Source: HGM04593 sp045631905 (GTDB taxonomy: Bacteria > Bacteroidota > Bacteroidia > Bacteroidales > Bacteroidaceae). From it: a stretch of 64,000 nt of DNA. The DNA lies in assembly GCA_045631905.1 (NCBI GenBank), contig JAZQVO010000028.1, positions 62,001 through 126,000 on the forward strand. The letters are read 5' to 3'. The notes beneath the pieces are model-generated. The model worked only from the letters and a program-made list of their open reading frames with translations, was not told the DNA's origin and made no database searches. Position numbers and translations under genes: made by a program. The stretch's first letter is position 1; the number at the start of each line of letters is the position of its first letter. Below, in pieces: positions 7,319 through 17,032 of the stretch.

Positions 7319-8806
7319 TCAGTTATTGTGCAATGGTATCGAGTAGAACACGCGTTGTCCTGTCGGGTTGTAACCCGAGATGAAGAGCACCGGTTCGCTC
7401 GATGCGTTTGCCTGCTTCACAATATTCTGTAACTCATCTATTGTGGTAACAAAAGCACCGTTTACTTTTTGTATAACCACTCCCTTTTTAACACCATGCT
7501 TCGAGAAGAGGCCGTCGGAAACGGCTGTCACCTTTAAACCGGAATTTATCTTGTAGAATTTTCTGTCTTTTTCGTCAAGAGGCTTAAATTCTGCACCTAA
7601 AATATCAAGGTCTACATTCTTCACCACCTCGGTGTTACCCTGTATGTTCACAAGTAATACCTCAAAGGTTTTCTCCTTCTTGTTGCGCATAACCTTTATC
7701 TTAACCTCGGTGCCGGGTACCACTTTGGCAAGCTCCTCCTGTAATTCGGCCATGGTTTTTATGGGCTTGCCGTTAAATCCTGTGATTACATCGCCGGAGA
7801 GTATGCCGGCCTTCTCTGCCGCACCTTCTTTAACAAGTTCCGACACATAAACACCATCAACCGTGCCAAGGTCTTCTTTTTCCACAAGCTCGCTTGTTAC
7901 TGTTCCGCCCATGATACCGAGCACGGCTCGTTGCACCGTACCGAATGTTTTAAGGTCGCTCACCACCTTTGTCATAATAGACGATGGTATGGCAAAACCA
8001 TAGCCGGCATATGAACCGGTGGGCGACGAAAGAACGGCATTTATGCCCACAAGCTCACCGTTTGCATTAACAAGAGCGCCACCGCTGTTACCTTGGTTTA
8101 TGGCCGCGTCGGTTTGAATGAACGATTCTATTCCACCGTTGTACACACCGAGTGAACGCGCTTTTGCGCTTACAATACCGGCTGTCACGGTCGATGTCAG
8201 GTTGAAGGGGTTGCCCACGGCGAGCACCCACTCGCCCACCTTCAGGTTATCGCTGTCGCCAACGGTGAGGAAAGGTAGTTTGTCGTCTGTCTCAATTTTT
8301 ATGAGTGCAAGGTCGGTGTTTGCATCGGTTCCAATGAGACGTGCATTGAAAGTGCGGTTGTCGTTAAGCGTTACGGTAATTTCGTCGGCACCATCTATCA
8401 CGTGGTTATTTGTAACTATGTAACCATCTTCGCTCAATATCACACCCGAGCCGAAGCCCACTTTGGGTTGTGTGCGCACACGCTGCTCGCGTCCCATGCC
8501 ATCGCCAAAAAAGAAATCGTAAATATCGGGGGCACGACGGATAACCGCTGTTTTGCCCTTTTCGGTCGATTTAATATGCACCACGGCATGAACCGACTTG
8601 TCGGCGGCTTCTGTGAGGTCTACGCGTTGAAGCCCGTCGGGCGACACAGCATATGTAGCTTTGGTTATAAAAGAGTCGGCCTGCTCTTCGCTCATCGTTT
8701 GCAAGGTTGCGTTGCCCGATACTTTATATGCAACATACCCGGCAACAGCTGTGCTTGTTGCAATGACTGCTACACCGTAAAAGAGGTTTTTAATTACTTT
8801 TTTCAT
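7319..8806 (-). CDS. degP: DegP/HtrA (Do-family) periplasmic serine protease
   Basis: This is a 495-residue trypsin-like protease/chaperone for misfolded envelope proteins. An N-terminal signal or anchor helix (about residues 8-28) leads into the protease domain, with catalytic His135 (VTNNHVIDGA), Asp165 (DANTDLALI) and Ser241 (QGNSGGAL). Two PDZ domains follow, at about 290-385 and 405-490, as in DegP/DegQ. The protease domain contains a short LA loop with FFFGDGMG. A TATATTTG box on the minus strand (8904-8911) is a probable -7 element about 97 bases upstream. The gene is monocistronic. Confidence 0.95.
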   Translation of the reverse strand: MKKVIKNLFYGVAVIATSTAVAGYVAYKVSGNATLQTMSEEQADSFITKATYAVSPDGLQRVDLTEAADKSVHAVVHIKSTEKGKTAVIRRAPDIYDFFFGDGMGREQRVRTQPKVGFGSGVILSEDGYIVTNNHVIDGADEITVTLNDNRTFNARLIGTDANTDLALIKIETDDKLPFLTVGDSDNLKVGEWVLAVGNPFNLTSTVTAGIVSAKARSLGVYNGGIESFIQTDAAINQGNSGGALVNANGELVGINAVLSSPTGSYAGYGFAIPSSIMTKVVSDLKTFGTVQRAVLGIMGGTVTSELVEKEDLGTVDGVYVSELVKEGAAEKAGILSGDVITGFNGKPIKTMAELQEELAKVVPGTEVKIKVMRNKKEKTFEVLLVNIQGNTEVVKNVDLDILGAEFKPLDEKDRKFYKINSGLKVTAVSDGLFSKHGVKKGVVIQKVNGAFVTTIDELQNIVKQANASSEPVLFISGYNPTGQRVFYSIPLHNN

Positions 8807-9081
8807 AATCTTCTAAAATGAATTTGTTAATTTCTTTCTTTAAATTTAACAAAATTTGTACTTATTCTTGCTCGGCGATTTTAATCATCACCTTTCACAA
8901 GGGCAAATATAAGCCTTTTGATTATAGAAAAATCATAGTAATACTCTTTTTTGGCTCTATTTAACAGTGGAGCGCAGGTTTTAACAATAGTTTAACGTAG
9001 AGTGCAGTTATTTTATATTTGTTAAAAGTTAAGATTGATGCTACTACCGGGAAACAAAAACATCACCTTGTTATTACTGTA

Positions 9082-10236
9082 TTAAAAATCCAAACCATCG
9101 TATCCCCAGCCTCTCATAGCATTTTCGTAATCCGTATCGTCTATACTACTGCCGAGTTTTTTTAATTCACGCAAACAATAGGGGCAAAAATATTTTACTC
9201 CCTTATTGAGGTAAAATTCGGCATTGTATAAAGTATATTCTATTATATCGCCGTCGTAACCAATAATATTTACTTTATTGAACTTTATATTTCCATTCTT
9301 TATATGCTTATACATATATTTGTAACCCGACACACACTTATCTTGCCATTGCAACTTAATAATCTTGCTCACTTGCTCCTTTTTGAGAGTCTCCGATGTC
9401 GTGGGGTGTCCCACAATCCAATTAAACAATTCTCCACTGCATTCGGCATTATTCTTCGCCTCTCCCTGTTTCCAAAGTTCGATAGCTTCGGAATATTTTT
9501 TCTGGCTCCACAGATAGCGTCCCTTGAAATATTCTCCCCAACCATATCGACATTCTTCAATATCTTGATCCCAATATAGCATGGCTTGCGAAACTTGCTT
9601 TTTGATAAAGGTGATTTGTCCCATCCACGCATAATATTTTTTTTCACGAAATGTGTCCCAAGCCTTTTGGATATTATGGTATCCAAATTCAACACGTTCC
9701 CTCCCTAAATATGACTTGCCGAGTTGTATTATATTATGGTCACTTTTATATAGATCTGTTTCTTCAGCGGCTTCATAACTCTTTGCCGCCAAATCGAATT
9801 TTGGGAAAGTGCGATGAACCCAATCATAATCAACAGAGAAGAAAGCATCACCCAATTTTTCATACGAAATAGATAAATTCTCCATCATCTCCCAATAACC
9901 TTCTTCATCTTCCGAGGGCATAGCCTTTTTACATAGCACCACCGCCATATGTGCCCAATATGCGGCTAAATATGGTTTTAGACTCCAAAATCTATAAAAA
10001 TCGCTAATCTCCCAAAGATACTCGTAGGGCTCTTCATCTTCGTTGTCAATGATGTGAAGCAACAAATCCTTAATAGTCGCATTATCTCCATAACCACTTA
10101 TGTACCCGAGATCTCTATCAAGATCTGACATAACGTAAATGGAATCTTCATTTATATCAAAGCCATCATTCTTCACACTGTTGTTCTCTAACCATGCTCT
10201 TATTCTATCTTCATCGTTTGCCATCATATCTGTCAT
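9082..10236 (-). CDS. Hypothetical TPR-like cytoplasmic protein with a C-terminal CPYC motif
   Basis: I do not recognise this 384-residue protein. It lacks a signal peptide, is rich in aromatic and acidic residues, and consists of predicted helices with a TPR/SEL1-like rhythm. Examples are GRYLWSQKKYSEAIELWKQG (about 241-260) and KSYEAAEETDLYKSDHNIIQLGKSYLG earlier. Near the C-terminus CPYCLRELKKLG (about 348-359) looks like a single metal-binding knuckle. A role as an adaptor protein is only a guess. It stands alone between degP and rnpB. Confidence 0.65.
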   Translation of the reverse strand: MTDMMANDEDRIRAWLENNSVKNDGFDINEDSIYVMSDLDRDLGYISGYGDNATIKDLLLHIIDNEDEEPYEYLWEISDFYRFWSLKPYLAAYWAHMAVVLCKKAMPSEDEEGYWEMMENLSISYEKLGDAFFSVDYDWVHRTFPKFDLAAKSYEAAEETDLYKSDHNIIQLGKSYLGRERVEFGYHNIQKAWDTFREKKYYAWMGQITFIKKQVSQAMLYWDQDIEECRYGWGEYFKGRYLWSQKKYSEAIELWKQGEAKNNAECSGELFNWIVGHPTTSETLKKEQVSKIIKLQWQDKCVSGYKYMYKHIKNGNIKFNKVNIIGYDGDIIEYTLYNAEFYLNKGVKYFCPYCLRELKKLGSSIDDTDYENAMRGWGYDGLDF

Positions 10237-10323
10237 TTTTTTGTTATTTTTATAAAGATATTATATAACTTGCAATTAAACAACTGTTTTAGAATATTTT
10301 AAAAGAAAAGAGGTTCTTAACCA

Positions 10324-10354
10324 TCTGACGTTTCGTTTTTTTTGTCTAACTTTG
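10324..10354 (+). promoter_or_regulatory. Promoter of rnpB
   Basis: TCTG (10324-10327) is separated by 19 bases from TAACTTTG (10347-10354), which is followed by C. The predicted start near 10361 lies just ahead of the RNase P RNA. Confidence 0.65.
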
Positions 10355-10373
10355 CAATAGTTTAAGAAAATAT

Positions 10374-10713
10374 AGTCGGCCGGCTTGTCGCTGTTGTCGC
10401 AAGGCAAAAGAGGAAAGTCCGGGCAGCGCAGAGCACTCCACTTCCTAACAGAAAGCTGCCTGTGAAGGCGGAGTAACGCAGAAGAAAATAACCGCCCGCA
10501 AGGGTAAGGGTGAGAAGGTGGGGTAAGAGCCCACCGGCCGTGCAGTGATGTACGGGCCGTGTGTCTTGGAGGCTGCAAGTTCATGTAAACCGGTGTTTGA
10601 GGGTTGCTCGCCCGAACCGGAGGGTAGAACGCTTTAGCATTGTGGCAACACAATGTATAGATGAATGACAAGCACCCCGCAAGGGGTACAGAACCCGGCT
10701 TATAGGCCGACTA
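10374..10713 (+). ncRNA. rnpB: RNase P RNA, bacterial type A
   Basis: This is the catalytic RNA that matures tRNA 5' ends. The ends pair as P1 (AGTCGGCC near 10374 with GGCCGACT near 10705-10712). Conserved blocks are evident: GAGGAAAGTCCGGGC near 10410-10424, ACAGAAA near 10448, the GGGTAAGGGTGAGAAGGTGGGGTAAGAGCCCACCG segment, and AGATGAATGACAAGC near the 3' end. Its length of about 340 bases fits Bacteroidetes. A reading frame on the opposite strand is an artefact of this structured RNA. Confidence 0.97.
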
Positions 10714-10722
10714 TAAACACAG

Positions 10723-10757
10723 ATGGTGACCCAAAAGAATTTGGGTCACCATTTTTG
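10723..10757 (+). terminator. rnpB terminator
   Basis: A perfect 13-bp stem (10723-10735 and 10740-10752) with loop AGAA is followed by a run of Ts, directly behind the RNase P RNA. Confidence 0.92.
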
Positions 10758-10976
10758 TTTAATGATTGAATAAAAAGAGCTCTTCTCGGTTTTCGCAGAA
10801 TATGGTTATCCGTCTTGGGGCTTTCCTTGCCTTTCGTGTTTATTCAACCCTCTTCTTATATCCTCATAAACATGCACCGCAAAGGGTTCTTTGTGGTCGT
10901 ATTTGAAAAGCCTTCTCATCGACAAGCTCAAAACCGTGGTGCGGGTTTTATAGGTGGTTGCAGGTTATATTAAGAA

Positions 10977-11516
10977 TCAATACTTATTGAACGAGATAAC
11001 CTTGCCCCACTCTTTGCGCACTTTTTTACGCTTTGGTTTTGTAGCATATCCCAAGGCAATGATAAGCATAAGGCGTTTTTTCTCGGGGATAGATACAAGT
11101 TGCTTAATTTTCTTTTCGTCGAACCAACCGAGTATACAACTGCCCACACCTTCGTCCTCGGCCGCAAGTGTTATGTAGGCCGAAGCTATGCCAAGATCCA
11201 TCATAGGAAAATCCTTGTCCTTTATTCCACAACCGAGCTTCGATGTTATATTGGTCGATTCGTGAGTTATGAGCACCAAAGCCGATGCGTCTTTCACAAA
11301 TTTGTTCATGCCAAGGCTCGATGTTGCTTTGCCCACCTGTGGTAACAGTTCGCTGTCGGTAACAACGGTAAAGTGCCACGGTTGCCCGTTACATGCCGAG
11401 GGTGCAAGACGTCCAGCCTCCAAAATGCGTTCAAGAACCTCGGGAGCTATTGAACGCCCCGGCTCAAAAGCGCGGTCGCTCTGACGTGCCCGGGCAAGTT
11501 CCAAAAAATTATTCAT
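10977..11516 (-). CDS. Nitroreductase-family flavoprotein
   Basis: This 179-residue FMN-dependent oxidoreductase of the NfsB/FRase fold has the N-terminal ARARQSDRAF (arginines binding FMN phosphate, about 9-18) and APSACNGQPWHF (about 38-49), both hallmark positions. The C-terminal GYATKPKRKK is also family-like. The fold uses NAD(P)H to reduce nitro compounds, quinones or similar; the natural substrate is unknown. The gene starts two bases after the riboflavin synthase stop. The pairing is sensible because riboflavin synthase makes the precursor of its FMN cofactor. Confidence 0.9.
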   Translation of the reverse strand: MNNFLELARARQSDRAFEPGRSIAPEVLERILEAGRLAPSACNGQPWHFTVVTDSELLPQVGKATSSLGMNKFVKDASALVLITHESTNITSKLGCGIKDKDFPMMDLGIASAYITLAAEDEGVGSCILGWFDEKKIKQLVSIPEKKRLMLIIALGYATKPKRKKVRKEWGKVISFNKY

Positions 11517-11518
11517 GG

Positions 11519-12121
11519 TTATCCCTTGTTAAGCATTCGGGCAATGTACTTACCAATTATATCGAACTCGATATTCACCATTGCTCCCACTTTGATGGTG
11601 TGGAAATTGGTATTTTCATAGGTGTAAGGAATTATCGCCACCTTGAAAGAGTCGTCTGTGGGTTCGCACACAGTAAGGCTCACACCGTTTACCGTTACCG
11701 AGCCTTTGTCTACCGTGAGGTAGCCCTTGGCGGCCATCTCGGCATCGTGTTTGTAACGGAAAGTATAGTACCAACTGCCGTCGGCATCTTTCAAATCTAT
11801 GCACTCGGCTGTTTCATCGACATGTCCTTGAACAATGTGACCATCGAGACGGCCGTTCATCATCATACTGCGCTCTACGTTTACCTTGTCGCCCACCTGC
11901 AAAAGACCAATGTTTGAGCGTTCCAAAGTCTCGTGCATGGCTGTAACCGTATATTCGTTACCTGTTATATCAACCACAGTGAGACACACACCGTTGTGCG
12001 ACACACTCTGGTCTATTTTTAGTTCATCGACAAAAGAGCAAGTAAGTGTCAAGTGCAAGTTGCCCTGTTCGCGCACCAGCTTTGTAACTGTTGCAAATTC
12101 TTCAACTATTCCTGAAAACAT
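11519..12121 (-). CDS. ribE: Riboflavin synthase, alpha subunit
   Basis: The enzyme dismutates two molecules of 6,7-dimethyl-8-ribityllumazine into riboflavin and a pyrimidinedione. The 200-residue length and two tandem lumazine-binding barrels fit. Repeat one starts MFSGIVEEFATV with NGVCLTVVDI (about 43-52). Repeat two carries GHIVQGHVDETAE and GSVTVNGVSLTVCEP (about 140-154). It is followed at once by a nitroreductase gene and preceded by nhaC. No FMN riboswitch was seen upstream. Confidence 0.96.
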   Translation of the reverse strand: MFSGIVEEFATVTKLVREQGNLHLTLTCSFVDELKIDQSVSHNGVCLTVVDITGNEYTVTAMHETLERSNIGLLQVGDKVNVERSMMMNGRLDGHIVQGHVDETAECIDLKDADGSWYYTFRYKHDAEMAAKGYLTVDKGSVTVNGVSLTVCEPTDDSFKVAIIPYTYENTNFHTIKVGAMVNIEFDIIGKYIARMLNKG

Positions 12122-12196
12122 ATTATATCTTTATTTAATTTTTTGCGAAGATAATGTTTATTTATAACATCACCAAACAAGCAGTGTTAGCATAGG

Positions 12197-13495
12197 TTAA
12201 TTGCGACATGCCGGGAAGCGTAACAAAATGGAAATTACAAGCATTGCACCTATGCACAAGGGGTAATAAAGGTGTGGTATAATAGCCACGGGTGATAACT
12301 CCGCAAGCCCCGATGCCATGAGCAACTGTGCGCCATAAGGTATAATACCCTGCACGAAACACGATGCTGTGTCCATGAGGCTTGCCGAACGACGTGGAGC
12401 TATGGAGAAACGTTTGGATATATCGCTCGATATATTGCCCACGGTGAGTATGGCGATGGTGTTGTTTGCAGTACACAGGTTTGCAAGTGTCGTGAGATTT
12501 ACGATGGCAAACTCCGCCGCACGTTTAGAACGAACTTTAAATGTCACAACTTTAATGAGAAAGTCGAGCCCGCGATTTACTCGCACAATTTCCAAAAGAC
12601 CGCCGGCAAGCATTGTTACTATTATGAGGTCGCCCATAGATGCAATACCCTCTCCCATAGCCGTGAACACATCAATAACACCGAAAGAGCCGGTGCACAC
12701 CCCTATCACGGCCGATACAAGTGTGCCGAGTACCAGCACCAGAAGCACATTCATGCCACATATGGCCGTGACAATAACCAAAAGATAGGGTAACACCTTT
12801 ATGCAGTCGGCAGGTGCTATGGGTGAGCTCTCGACGGCAGTTATGGCTGTTCCCGAAAAGAAATATATGGCAAGCGTTATGAGAGCCCCGGGTAACACCA
12901 ACAAAATGTTTGTACGGAACTTATCCCTCATGGAACAACCTTGTGTTTGAGTTGCAGCGATGGTGGTGTCCGATATAAACGAGAGGTTGTCGCCAAAGAA
13001 AGCACCACCCACCACGATAGCCGTGAGCCAAGCCTTGTCACACCCTATCTGCTCGGCAAGTACTGTGACCACAGGTGTCAGTGCCACAATAGTGCCAACA
13101 GATGTGCCTATTGACATTGATATAAAACATGTGGCAATAAATATCCCAAGTGGCAGATAGCTTTCGGGAATAAGATTAAGTGTTATAGCAACAGTTGCGT
13201 CTACCGCTCCCATGCTTTTGGCAACCGACGCAAAAGCACCGGCAAGCACAAATATCCACACCATGAGCAGGAGGCGCGAGTTTGCGGCACCTTTGGAGAA
13301 GGTGTTAATCTTCTCGGTCAATGTGCCTCCTCGGGTTATTGCTATCGCATATACCGATGCTACCACAAACGCTGTTGTTATGGGTATTCTGTAAAAATCG
13401 CCAGCAATTAGCGAGCCGGCAAGGTACACCGCAAGTAATACCGCTATGGGCGATAGCGCAACAATACCCCTCCCTATGGTTTTTCCTTTTGTCAT
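12197..13495 (-). CDS. nhaC: NhaC-family Na+/H+ antiporter
   Basis: This is a 432-residue polytopic inner-membrane protein with about 11-12 hydrophobic segments. The conserved FISMSIGTSVGTIVALTPV block (about 125-143) and GGAFFGDNLSFISDTTIAATQTQG (about 162-185) typify NhaC and related ion-transporter proteins. It should exchange cytoplasmic Na+ for H+ for pH and sodium homeostasis; an organic-acid coupled variant (MleN-like) is possible. It follows the WG-repeat gene by 27 bases and precedes ribE by 75 bases. Confidence 0.9.
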   Translation of the reverse strand: MTKGKTIGRGIVALSPIAVLLAVYLAGSLIAGDFYRIPITTAFVVASVYAIAITRGGTLTEKINTFSKGAANSRLLLMVWIFVLAGAFASVAKSMGAVDATVAITLNLIPESYLPLGIFIATCFISMSIGTSVGTIVALTPVVTVLAEQIGCDKAWLTAIVVGGAFFGDNLSFISDTTIAATQTQGCSMRDKFRTNILLVLPGALITLAIYFFSGTAITAVESSPIAPADCIKVLPYLLVIVTAICGMNVLLVLVLGTLVSAVIGVCTGSFGVIDVFTAMGEGIASMGDLIIVTMLAGGLLEIVRVNRGLDFLIKVVTFKVRSKRAAEFAIVNLTTLANLCTANNTIAILTVGNISSDISKRFSIAPRRSASLMDTASCFVQGIIPYGAQLLMASGLAELSPVAIIPHLYYPLCIGAMLVISILLRFPACRN

Positions 13496-13522
13496 GTTTT
13501 TGTTCTATTTTGATGTAAAATA

Positions 13523-14149
13523 CTAATCCAAAATTTCCCCTTCGTTATTTATGTCGTGCTCTTTTTCGTTAAACACAACCCTTGCTTTGCCGTTGCGAAA
13601 ATTATTCGCCCTGTCGAAAATATATGGTATTATAAGCTCGCCATCTTTCCCTAAATATCCCCACTTGTCGTTATCCCATGCACCTTTGCGCACAGGTGCC
13701 ATGCCCTCGGCAAACGATTTTACTTTCCCATATTCAAAAGGCACCACTATGTTGTTACGCTCATCGATAAAACCCCACCTGCCACACTTTTTAACAGCAA
13801 TAAGCCCCTCGGAACACTCCAACACATCTTCATACTCGCAAGGAACAGTCATCTTTCCCTGTTTATCTACCATGCCCCACCCCTTCTTGGTTCGCACAGG
13901 AGCATACTCGCCCGAAAAAGAACGCACCTCTTCGTACCTGCATTTTACAACCTCGGCACCTGTAACATCTATAATACCAAACTTTATGCCAAACCACACC
14001 CGTTTCGAAACAACGACATATCCACACACAGGTTGTTGCATGCTATTATATTTGCAAGCAACCACAAGCCTGCCATCGCTGTCGGCAAGCCCCCATCTGC
14101 CTCTGTTTTGTACAGGGGTGACCGTTTCTTTTAGAGCGTTGTTCTCCAT
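13523..14149 (-). CDS. WG-repeat protein
   Basis: This 208-residue protein is made almost entirely of WG repeats of 20-25 residues: NRGRWGLADSDGRLVV, KKGWGMVDKQGKMTVP, KCGRWGFIDERNNIVVPFEYGKV, NDKWGYLGKDGELIIPYIFD. Each repeat is a short beta hairpin. There is no signal peptide, so it is probably cytoplasmic. Function is unknown; WG-repeat proteins are common in Bacteroidetes. It probably opens the operon that continues with nhaC. Confidence 0.85.
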   Translation of the reverse strand: MENNALKETVTPVQNRGRWGLADSDGRLVVACKYNSMQQPVCGYVVVSKRVWFGIKFGIIDVTGAEVVKCRYEEVRSFSGEYAPVRTKKGWGMVDKQGKMTVPCEYEDVLECSEGLIAVKKCGRWGFIDERNNIVVPFEYGKVKSFAEGMAPVRKGAWDNDKWGYLGKDGELIIPYIFDRANNFRNGKARVVFNEKEHDINNEGEILD

Positions 14150-14470
14150 ACCATAAATTTAAAAAACCACAAAGTCGATACCTATGCAAATTTATTTCAA
14201 ATATACTTACAAACGAGCGAAATAATATCATGCTTGCTTGAATATTTCACGGCTATATCGAATATCTTTCAAAGATAGATGAAATATTTATATTTACACA
14301 TTATTATATATACTTTCGCATATATCTCTGTATTTGTACAATATAGTGAAAAGCGAGTGAAGAAATAACGATATAACATACTTTATACATTTTTTTTAAT
14401 AATTTTGCTACCATGGATTAATCTTTATAAATATAGTCTTGTCAAAAAAAGAAAGTAAAATTTTAACTAT
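14150..14470. other. Intergenic region between WG-repeat gene and efflux operon
   Basis: This is 321 bases of AT-rich divergent spacer. The only recognisable signal is TAATTTTG at 14400-14407, a -7-like box facing the efflux operon. No operator-like repeat or adjacent regulator gene is evident. Confidence 0.5.
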
Positions 14471-15835
14471 ATGTATAGAAAAATAACATGTCTTATCTCC
14501 CTGTTACTTGCAGGCAACAGCCTTTTTGCTCAAACCACCGAGAGGTGGAGCCTGAAAGAGTGCATAGACTACTCTTTGGAGCACAATATTCAATTAAAAC
14601 AGGAAAGAATTTCGCTCGAAGAGAGCGAGATTAATGTGAAAAGCTCACGGGCCTCACTCTTCCCCTCTTTGTCGTTCAGTACATCTCAGAATGGGCGTTA
14701 TCAGCCATATTTCGACGACGGAGGAAATTCGTTTATAACATCTGACGGCTCGGGTGGCAGTCGTGTAAGCTCCTCGAAAGAACATTTTAGTTATTCGGGC
14801 AGTTATGGAATAAATGCAGGTATGACACTCTACAACGGTGGCAAGAAGATTAACGATATAAAGCAAAAGAAACTTTTACGAAACATTGCCGAACTTTCGG
14901 TAAAAGAGCGTGAAAATACACTGAAAGAGGAGATAGCAAAAATATTTGTACAAATACTATACTCGCAAGAGGCCATAGAGGTGAACAAAGCAACCCTTGC
15001 AACCGCGCAAGAGAGCCTTAATCAAGGCCAAGAAAAGTACAAGGTTGGCAAGATTGCACGAAGCGAGGTCGTTCAGCTCGAATCGCAAGTAAAGAATGCC
15101 GAGTATAATCTCGTAAACAGCGAGGCTCAATATGCACAATTCAAGTTGCAATTAAAGCAGTTGCTGGAGCTCGAAGGCAGTGACGAAATTTTAATAGAGC
15201 AACCTGCAACCACCGAACAGCTTGCGCTCTCAACCCTTGCAACCGTTGATGAAGCCTACACCACAGCCTTGGCTCTGCGTCCCGAGATTGCAAGCACCCG
15301 CCTCACCTCGGAGTCATCGGAGCTTGCCGTTAAAATAGCAAAAGCCGGCTACAGCCCCACATTGTCACTCAACGCCGGAGCGGGAACAAGCAACAACGAT
15401 AACAGCAACAACAGCTTTGGAGAACAAATGAAATATAATCTCAACGCATCTGTTGGTGTAACCCTTTCGATACCCTTGTACGATAACCGCACGACAAAGA
15501 GCAATATCCAAAAGGCTAAATTACAACAATCGAGCAATGCTCTGCAAGAGATAAGTGCCCGAAAAGAGCTATACAGCACAATAGAGAATTTATGGTTCGA
15601 TGCCCATAGTGCACAAAAGAAATTTATTGCCGCAAAAAGTAACGTGGAGAGTGCGCAAGCAAGCTACGAACTTGTGAGCGAGCAATTTAATGTAGGGCTG
15701 AAAAACGCAACAGAATTACTCACCGAGCGCACCAACCTGCTTGTGGCACAGCAGGAACTACTGCAATCGAAATACACAGCCATACTCAATGCCCAACTAC
15801 TGAAATTCTACATGAGTGGCGATATACTATTCTGA
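14471..15835 (+). CDS. TolC-family outer-membrane efflux protein
   Basis: This 454-residue protein starts with a signal peptide ending about residue 20 (NSLFA/QTT) and continues WSLKECIDYSLEHN, the usual beginning of Bacteroidetes outer-membrane efflux proteins. Two OEP repeats with long coiled-coil helices follow. Each carries the family's RxxL/N-rich hairpin, for example YKVGKIARSEVVQLESQVKNAEY and FNVGLKNATELLTERTNLL. It is the exit duct of the tripartite pump encoded by this operon; the adaptor gene follows after 21 bases. Confidence 0.95.
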   Translation: MYRKITCLISLLLAGNSLFAQTTERWSLKECIDYSLEHNIQLKQERISLEESEINVKSSRASLFPSLSFSTSQNGRYQPYFDDGGNSFITSDGSGGSRVSSSKEHFSYSGSYGINAGMTLYNGGKKINDIKQKKLLRNIAELSVKERENTLKEEIAKIFVQILYSQEAIEVNKATLATAQESLNQGQEKYKVGKIARSEVVQLESQVKNAEYNLVNSEAQYAQFKLQLKQLLELEGSDEILIEQPATTEQLALSTLATVDEAYTTALALRPEIASTRLTSESSELAVKIAKAGYSPTLSLNAGAGTSNNDNSNNSFGEQMKYNLNASVGVTLSIPLYDNRTTKSNIQKAKLQQSSNALQEISARKELYSTIENLWFDAHSAQKKFIAAKSNVESAQASYELVSEQFNVGLKNATELLTERTNLLVAQQELLQSKYTAILNAQLLKFYMSGDILF

Positions 15836-15856
15836 TAAAATAAAAATTATAAAAAT

Positions 15857-17029
15857 ATGAAACAAAGAACAAAAAGAAGATTATTGTTTGTTGTCGCCAT
15901 AGCAGTTGTTGCAATAACAACAGCATGGTTCTTCGGAGGCAAGACACAAAAGTTACCTGTAAAGATAAGCTACACAAAGGTTGAGAAAAAAGACATTTGT
16001 AACGGAATAACAGCAACAGGCACAATAGAACCTGTTACAAAGGTCGAAGTAGGAACTCAGGTGTCGGGTATTATAAGCAAGGTTTATGTCGATTACAACA
16101 GTATTGTAAAGAAAGGAGATGTAATTGCCGAGCTCGACCGCACCAACCTCATAAGCGAGCTGTCGAGTAGCGAGAACAACATGAAGAGTGCCCGGGGTGA
16201 ATATGAGTATCAGAAAAAGAACCTCGAACGTGTGCAGAAACTATACGATAAGGGGCTTGTCAGTGCCGACGATTTTGACACAGCAAACCTCGCGTTCCAA
16301 AAAGCAAAGAACAGCTACGAAACAGCAAAATTTGGTGTAGAGAAAGCGCGTACAAACCTCGGCTATGCAACTATCACATCGCCTATTGATGGCGTTGTCC
16401 TGAGCAAAGCCATCGAAGAGGGACAGACTGTTGCATCGTCGTATAATACCCCTACCCTCTTTACCATCGCGGCCGACCTCACCGACATGCGCCTTATAGC
16501 AAATGTCGATGAAGCCGATATAGGCAATGTTGTCGAAGGGCTTAATTGTGCGTACACGGTCGATGCCTTCCCTAACAGCACATTCGAAGGTGTGGTGACA
16601 CAAGTGCGTCAGGAACCCGCCACGACGAGCAATGTGGTAACATACGAGGTGGTAGTCTCGGCTCCCAACCCCGAACTTAAACTAAAACCGGGCCTCACAG
16701 CAAATGTTACAATATACACCATGGAGAAGAAAGGTGTAACAGCTGTGAGCAATAAAGCATTGCGCTTTGCTCCAAATGCAACACTCTTGGGCGAAGAGTA
16801 TAAAATAGTCGATAGCGATGGCAAGCATAAGCTATGGACCTTGAACGATAAGACCTTTACCGCACACAATGTGAGCGTTGGTGACACAAACGGCTCACTT
16901 ACCGAGGTGCTTGGAGGTGTGCCCGCAGGTACAGAGGTTGTGAGCGAAGCAAGTATTGTGACAAAAAGCACACAGGGCCCCACAGAGCGTAGCCCGTTTG
17001 CACCCGGTCCAAGAAAAAATAAAAAGTAG
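15857..17029 (+). CDS. MacA/HlyD-type periplasmic membrane-fusion protein
   Basis: This 390-residue adaptor has a single N-terminal membrane anchor (about 8-28). A split biotinyl-lipoyl barrel begins TGTIEPVTKVEVGTQVSGII (about 54-73), a coiled-coil hairpin lies at about 95-170, and YATITSPIDGVVLSKAIEEGQTV returns the second lipoyl half. The C-terminus is Pro/Lys-rich. It bridges the inner-membrane MacB-type transporter and the TolC-like duct. It sits three bases ahead of the ATPase gene. Confidence 0.94.
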   Translation: MKQRTKRRLLFVVAIAVVAITTAWFFGGKTQKLPVKISYTKVEKKDICNGITATGTIEPVTKVEVGTQVSGIISKVYVDYNSIVKKGDVIAELDRTNLISELSSSENNMKSARGEYEYQKKNLERVQKLYDKGLVSADDFDTANLAFQKAKNSYETAKFGVEKARTNLGYATITSPIDGVVLSKAIEEGQTVASSYNTPTLFTIAADLTDMRLIANVDEADIGNVVEGLNCAYTVDAFPNSTFEGVVTQVRQEPATTSNVVTYEVVVSAPNPELKLKPGLTANVTIYTMEKKGVTAVSNKALRFAPNATLLGEEYKIVDSDGKHKLWTLNDKTFTAHNVSVGDTNGSLTEVLGGVPAGTEVVSEASIVTKSTQGPTERSPFAPGPRKNKK

Positions 17030-17032
17030 AAA

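Noticed and set aside
10276..10671. 131-codon minus-strand reading frame
   Set aside because: It lies antisense to the RNase P RNA, whose conserved blocks explain the sequence fully.
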